A DNA stretch of 8,643 nucleotides, taken from NCBI GenBank assembly GCA_021788415.1, contig JAJYKR010000015.1:1-8643 (forward strand). Direction: 5' to 3'. The notes under the pieces are model-generated. The model worked only from the letters and a program-made list of their open reading frames with translations, was not told the DNA's origin and did not search any database. Below are positions 6,208 to 8,643 of the stretch, piece by piece (position 1 is the first letter of the stretch; the number at the start of each line of letters is the position of its first letter). The position numbers and the translations under genes are program-made. Source of the stretch: an archaeon (lineage in GTDB: Archaea; Thermoproteota; Nitrososphaeria; Nitrososphaerales; UBA183).

Positions 6208-6675
6208 ATGACCATAGGCCGATTCCAGGTCATGTCCCTCCTGCAGGCGGCCAGGGCGTACGCCCTCGGCCTCCCGCTCGAGTCCGCATGCTCCTGGGGG
6301 CTCAACAGGGCCATCTTCATCGCCGCTGCCAAGCGGGGCTTCAAGGGCGGGTCCGGCGGCCCCGAGGGGCCGGCGAAGGGGGCCAAAGTCGGGAAGACCT
6401 ACGCCCTCGGCGACGACATGGCGTACAGGGTGGAGAAGGGAGGGGTGATGCTGTTCACGATCGGGGGGAAGGTACAAACGAAGGACGAGTTCGACAAGAG
6501 GGTGAGGGACAGGTTCGGGAAGGGCTTTCCCGCCGCCTGGAAGGAGGCCCTCGCCTACGTCAAGGGATTCGACAGGAGCGTCCTCCTCTCGACCGACGAG
6601 TTCTTCAAAACCGTCTACAGGCCAGTGAGGGACGAATGGGCGGAGCGCTGGTCTGCAGTCTCAGATCAGGCGTAG
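6208..6675 (+). CDS. Hypothetical basic protein
   Basis: I do not recognise this 155-residue protein. Its N-terminal third (LLQAARAYALGLPLESACSW) looks helical and is followed by AIFIAAAKRGFKGG and a Gly/Pro/Lys-rich linker (about 46-62). The C-terminal part mixes a short beta region (MAYRVEKGGVMLFTIGGKVQ) with charged helices (TKDEFDKRVRDRF, FPAAWKEALAYV, DEWAERW). It has one Cys, no signal peptide and no clear membrane helix. It starts 10 bases after the redoxin stop with no obvious promoter, so it is probably co-transcribed and may act with the redoxin. A second ATG at 6232 (MSLLQAAR) is an equally plausible start. Its last 10 bases overlap the 3' end of the convergent ParB-like gene. Regular secondary structure and operon position support it as real. 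Confidence 0.65.
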   Translation: MTIGRFQVMSLLQAARAYALGLPLESACSWGLNRAIFIAAAKRGFKGGSGGPEGPAKGAKVGKTYALGDDMAYRVEKGGVMLFTIGGKVQTKDEFDKRVRDRFGKGFPAAWKEALAYVKGFDRSVLLSTDEFFKTVYRPVRDEWAERWSAVSDQA

Positions 6676-7568
6676 CGCTGCTGCCTGAGCCATGAGTGGA
6701 TGGCGAGCGTTGCCACCGCCTCCATGGTCGTGTTCCTCTCCTCGGCGGCCCTCCGCAGGCCGTCGGCGACCCTTGGGTCCAGGAGTATCTCGAGCTTGAC
6801 CGCATGCAGGTACGTAGCCTCTTTCCTGATGTCCTCCACGGGCCTCTGGGGGGCCATCACGAAGTGGCTGACCACGTTCTCTGCCTCGGGGGAAGTGAGC
6901 GGGGCTATGGTCTCAGCCAGCTCCTTCAGCTGGGTCGCCCGTTCCTTCCTTGGGAGCTCCTGCACCGTCGGCGCCTCTTCGGCCCGATGGAGGAACGTCG
7001 CATGCCGCACCGGAAGCACCCCCTCCTTCCTCTCCTTGGGGAGCGGGGCCTGCTTGACTGCGATGTCTGCCTTGGCCTCCTTTCTTATGATCCGGACGGC
7101 TTCGACCGCGTTGATCCTGTCCTCTACATATCTCCGAGACTTGCCCAGCGCCTTCGCCACCTGCTCCGAGGATCCATATGCGCGGGGGTTCACCTTCCTC
7201 AGGGCCACGATGGCGTCGTACTCCTCCTCCGGCTCCACGTCCTTCCTCTGTATGTTCTCGACGAGGGAGACGACGATCGCCTCCTCGTCGGTCATGGGGC
7301 GGACGATGGCAGGGAGCTTCTTCAGCCCGACTATCTTCGCGGCCTCGAACCTCCTCGACCCGACCACAAGCTCGTACCTCCCTCCGATGGGCCTGACCAG
7401 GACCGGCTCCAGTATCCCCTTCTCTTTCACCGAATCGACCAGATCTCCGACGTCTCCGGGGGACTTCCTGACGTTGGTCTTGCCGACGAAGAGCTTCTGC
7501 ACCTCGACCGCCATGATGCTCCCTGTCTGCTCCTTCCAGCTCTGCTGTGCCGAGGAGAACTTGGCCAA
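6666..7568 (-). CDS. ParB-like nuclease/CTPase-domain protein with HTH and possible RHH tail
   Basis: The 300-residue protein opens with a ParB N-terminal domain (about 21-115). It carries ILEPVLVRP, YELVVGSRRFEAA (GxRR box, 70-73) and LVENIQRKDVEPEEEY (ENxQR box, 104-108), which in chromosomal ParB bind CTP. A helix-turn-helix follows (SSEQVAKALGKSRRYVEDRI, about 132-151). The C-terminal 45 residues (VKLEILLDPRVADGLRRAA... TMEAVATLAIHSWLRQ) look like a ribbon-helix-helix fold, which would give dimerisation and perhaps a second DNA contact. No ParA partner is in the window, so a role in segregation is uncertain; transcriptional regulation is an alternative. TTG 7568 is favoured by a TATA-like element about 30 bases upstream, but the domain starts near ATG 7514 (MAVEVQKL), an alternative start. 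It overlaps the convergent unknown gene by 10 bases and diverges from msrB. Confidence 0.9.
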   Translation of the reverse strand: MAKFSSAQQSWKEQTGSIMAVEVQKLFVGKTNVRKSPGDVGDLVDSVKEKGILEPVLVRPIGGRYELVVGSRRFEAAKIVGLKKLPAIVRPMTDEEAIVVSLVENIQRKDVEPEEEYDAIVALRKVNPRAYGSSEQVAKALGKSRRYVEDRINAVEAVRIIRKEAKADIAVKQAPLPKERKEGVLPVRHATFLHRAEEAPTVQELPRKERATQLKELAETIAPLTSPEAENVVSHFVMAPQRPVEDIRKEATYLHAVKLEILLDPRVADGLRRAAEERNTTMEAVATLAIHSWLRQQRYA

Positions 7569-7595
7569 GTCAATGCGATAGAAGACCCAGTGGCT

Positions 7596-7603
7596 CTTAA
7601 GAC
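7596..7603 (-). promoter_or_regulatory. TATA-like promoter of the ParB-like gene
   Basis: Minus-strand GTCTTAAG, followed by AGCC, is centred about 30 bases before the TTG at 7568. There is no comparable AT-rich element before the internal ATG at 7514, which favours the longer protein. Confidence 0.45.
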
Positions 7604-7697
7604 TATCAGGGCGCCGCTCAATCCTGCCTAACCTTGCCTCTCTACGCGTCTAGTTCGAGGAAGCCGCGTCCGCATTTGTCGGAAAGAGGTTTCGAAA

Positions 7698-7705
7698 CTT
7701 TATAC
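7698..7705 (+). promoter_or_regulatory. TATA box with BRE-like sequence for msrB
   Basis: CTTTATAC is preceded by CGAAA, a BRE-like purine stretch, and centred about 28 bases before ATG 7730. This is the strongest promoter match in the window. It predicts a leaderless msrB mRNA and rules out the longer in-frame extension to 7634. Confidence 0.75.
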
Positions 7706-7729
7706 CTCACCCGAGTCTCCTTCCGACCG

Positions 7730-8119
7730 ATGCTTACAAAGGAAGAGATGGAGAGGAAGAAGGCGCAGCTCAACAGGGACGCGGTGAACGTCTGCTTCTT
7801 GAAAGGGACGGAGGCCCCGTTCACGGGGAAGTACTGGGACAACCACGAGAAGGGGACCTACACATGCGTTGTCTGCGGCACCCAGCTGTTCGGCTCAGAC
7901 ACGAAGTTCGAGTCCGGGACGGGGTGGCCGAGCTTCTTCCAGCCAGTGTCGAAGGGGACGGTCAAAGAGGACACCGACAGGAGCCTAGGGATGACCAGGA
8001 CCGAGGTCAGCTGCGGGAACTGCGGGGTCCACCTGGGGCACGTCTTCGAGGACGGTCCGAGGCCCACCGGCCTCCGGTACTGCATCAACTCGGCGGCCCT
8101 CGAGTTCAAGAAGGCATAG
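7730..8119 (+). CDS. msrB: Peptide-methionine (R)-S-oxide reductase MsrB
   Basis: MsrB reduces the R-epimer of methionine sulfoxide in damaged proteins, using thioredoxin-type reductants. The 129-residue protein has the family features in order: the zinc Cys pair C46/C49 (CVVCGTQLF), the substrate loop [10 protein letters not shown] (60-69), the second zinc pair C95/C98 ([12 protein letters not shown]), and the catalytic C118 in [11 protein letters not shown]. The usual resolving Cys in SGCGWPSF is Thr64 here, so recycling must use another Cys (C22 is the only spare) or direct attack by a reductant. Length is normal for a stand-alone MsrB. The frame stays open to TTG 7634, but that extension contains the TATA box, so ATG 7730 is the start. 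The redoxin at 5646 is a possible but unproven partner. Confidence 0.97.
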   Translation: MLTKEEMERKKAQLNRDAVNVCFLKGTEAPFTGKYWDNHEKGTYTCVVCGTQLFGSDTKFESGTGWPSFFQPVSKGTVKEDTDRSLGMTRTEVSCGNCGVHLGHVFEDGPRPTGLRYCINSAALEFKKA

Positions 8120-8247
8120 CGCCCCCTCGGGCTACCGCAGCGCCCCACCCTTCCTTTCCCCTCTCATGTTCGGGCCTAGACCCTTAGATAAGCCAAAGAG
8201 GAAAGCGGGGCATCCGGCTCCGGCCCGCCCCTTCTCATGCGGCTGAA

Positions 8248-8263
8248 TTTTGGTTTACCAAAA
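8248..8263. repeat. Perfect 7-bp inverted repeat, candidate operator
   Basis: TTTTGGT-TT-ACCAAAA is a perfect inverted repeat with a 2-base spacer, standing out as AT-rich in GC-rich DNA. Its size and symmetry fit a binding site for a dimeric regulator upstream of the phage-like gene. I cannot name the regulator. Confidence 0.55.
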
Positions 8264-8294
8264 AGGGGTGCCGTTTTGACAGCCTATCCCTTAG

Positions 8295-8315
8295 GGGGCC
8301 CCGGCCGGCCTTTTT
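8295..8315 (+). terminator. Terminator-like GC palindromes plus T5
   Basis: Two adjacent self-complementary GC blocks, GGGGCCCC (8295-8302) and GGCCGGCC (8303-8310), are followed directly by five T at 8311-8315. The arrangement fits termination of rightward transcription, either read-through from msrB or a short RNA starting near 8214. It lies only 10 bases before the first possible start of the last gene. Confidence 0.4.
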
Positions 8316-8325
8316 CCTGAACGAT

Positions 8326-8643
8326 TTGTCGTCTCCAAGCTTCCGGCGTGCCCTCCCGCGGCCCGGCGCCGTCCCCAGGGGGCACTCCAACCTGCTCAGG
8401 CCCAGAGGGGTAGCCAGGAGAAGGGACCTCCAGCCGGTCTTCACCGTAGCCCAGGTGCCCCACAGGAAGCAGAGGTATGAGACAGTGGGCGACTGGATCC
8501 CCGGAAAGCCCGCCCAGATCAGGGTGAGCAGGATGAGGGACCAGAGATACGTCTTCCTCGTCGCCCTCCACGAGATGATAGAATATGAGCTCTGCAAGAT
8601 GCACGGGATATCAGACGAGGAGGTGGTCGCCTTCGACGTGAAC
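8326..8643 (+). CDS. Partial conserved hypothetical protein with HEMIE motif, phage-associated family
   Basis: The frame runs off the right edge. Its conserved part starts near 8440 and reads VPHRKQRYETVGDW, IRVSRMRDQRYVFLVALHEM and CKMHGISDEEVVAFD. This resembles a family of short hypothetical proteins I recall mainly from phage and mobile-element genomes, with a central HE(M/L/I)IE helix. The His-Glu pair hints at metal binding, but no function is established. The start is unclear. The frame is open back to a stop at 8185-8187, yet the only usual start codon before the conserved region is TTG 8326, which would add an Arg/Pro-rich extension of about 38 residues lacking an evident promoter or ribosome site. 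GTG 8455 falls inside the conserved block. The true start may be non-standard, or the 5' end may be degraded. Confidence 0.6.
   Translation, partial: MSSPSFRRALPRPGAVPRGHSNLLRPRGVARRRDLQPVFTVAQVPHRKQRYETVGDWIPGKPAQIRVSRMRDQRYVFLVALHEMIEYELCKMHGISDEEVVAFDVN

Larger units (their letters stand above)
8120..8325. other. Intergenic region with pyrimidine tract, palindrome and possible promoter
   Basis: Immediately after msrB lies a pyrimidine-rich stretch (about 8145-8167) that may end its transcript. A TATA-like TTAGATAA at 8184-8191 could start a transcript near 8214. The region also holds a perfect AT-rich inverted repeat (8248-8263) and a GC-palindrome plus T5 site (8295-8315). No convincing protein or tRNA is present: the only ATG (8237) gives about 27 codons with no matching promoter or ribosome site. 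A short non-coding RNA from about 8214 to 8315 is possible but unsupported by any recognised motif. Confidence 0.45.

Noticed and set aside
5517..6386. 289-codon minus-strand frame opposite the redoxin
   Set aside because: Shadow of a well-supported CxxC redoxin; Pro/Gly/Arg/Val-rich composition typical of antisense reading in GC-rich DNA.
6696..7631. Long plus-strand open frames opposite the ParB-like gene (also 6700-7581)
   Set aside because: They are antisense to a clear ParB-domain protein, have low-complexity Ser/Leu/Pro composition and show no recognisable domain.
7634..7729. Upstream extension of msrB to a TTG at 7634
   Set aside because: The extension includes the BRE/TATA promoter (about 7693-7705), and MsrB homology starts after ATG 7730.
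8165..8180. GTTCGGGCC as a tRNA T-arm
   Set aside because: No matching acceptor stem, anticodon arm or D-arm can be assembled around it.
8237..8320. Small open frame from ATG 8237 (about 27 codons)
   Set aside because: No promoter or ribosome site at suitable distance, and it runs through the terminator-like palindromes.

Overview
The window reads as GC-rich archaeal chromosome. Several genes have an archaeal TATA-like element about 26-31 bases before the start codon with little or no leader (coiled-coil gene, class III cyclase, redoxin, msrB). Start codons are often TTG or GTG, and the window contains an archaeal-type winged-helix regulator and a secreted protein with N-glycosylation sequons. 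A Thermoproteota / Nitrososphaeria-related lineage seems most likely; this is inferred from gene content and not proven. No rRNA, tRNA, CRISPR array or IS element was seen.

Layout. 1-181 (+): tail of a YgjP/SprT-like zinc metallopeptidase. 207-416 (-) and 450-806 (+): a two-helix membrane mini-protein and a coiled-coil protein that diverge from one shared AT-rich element. 807-3703 (-): a signalling cluster. In transcription order it is a seven-helix membrane protein, a winged-helix regulator overlapping its 3' end behind an internal Shine-Dalgarno, and a class III nucleotide cyclase fused to TolB/FlgO-like and TPR regions. 3826-4371 (+): a small secreted beta-rich protein. 4462-5442 (+): an aldo/keto reductase strikingly like the Kv channel beta subunit. 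5444-5621 (+): remains of a nitroreductase whose middle has been deleted. 5646-6197 (+): a CxxC redoxin, followed by an unrecognised 155-residue protein (6208-6675). 6666-7568 (-): a solitary ParB-like protein with a possible ribbon-helix-helix tail. 7730-8119 (+): methionine sulfoxide reductase B. 8120-8325: non-coding, with a perfect AT-rich palindrome and a terminator-like site. About 8326-8643 (+): start of a protein resembling a family I recall from phage and mobile-element genomes, cut by the window edge.

Functionally, the right half has a redox theme (aldo/keto reductase, dead nitroreductase, redoxin, MsrB). The left half centres on a candidate membrane-to-DNA-to-nucleotide signalling locus. 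The most noteworthy observations are the nitroreductase deletion with an 8-base candidate microhomology at its junction, the 7TM/winged-helix/cyclase cluster, the solitary ParB, and the palindrome next to the phage-like gene.
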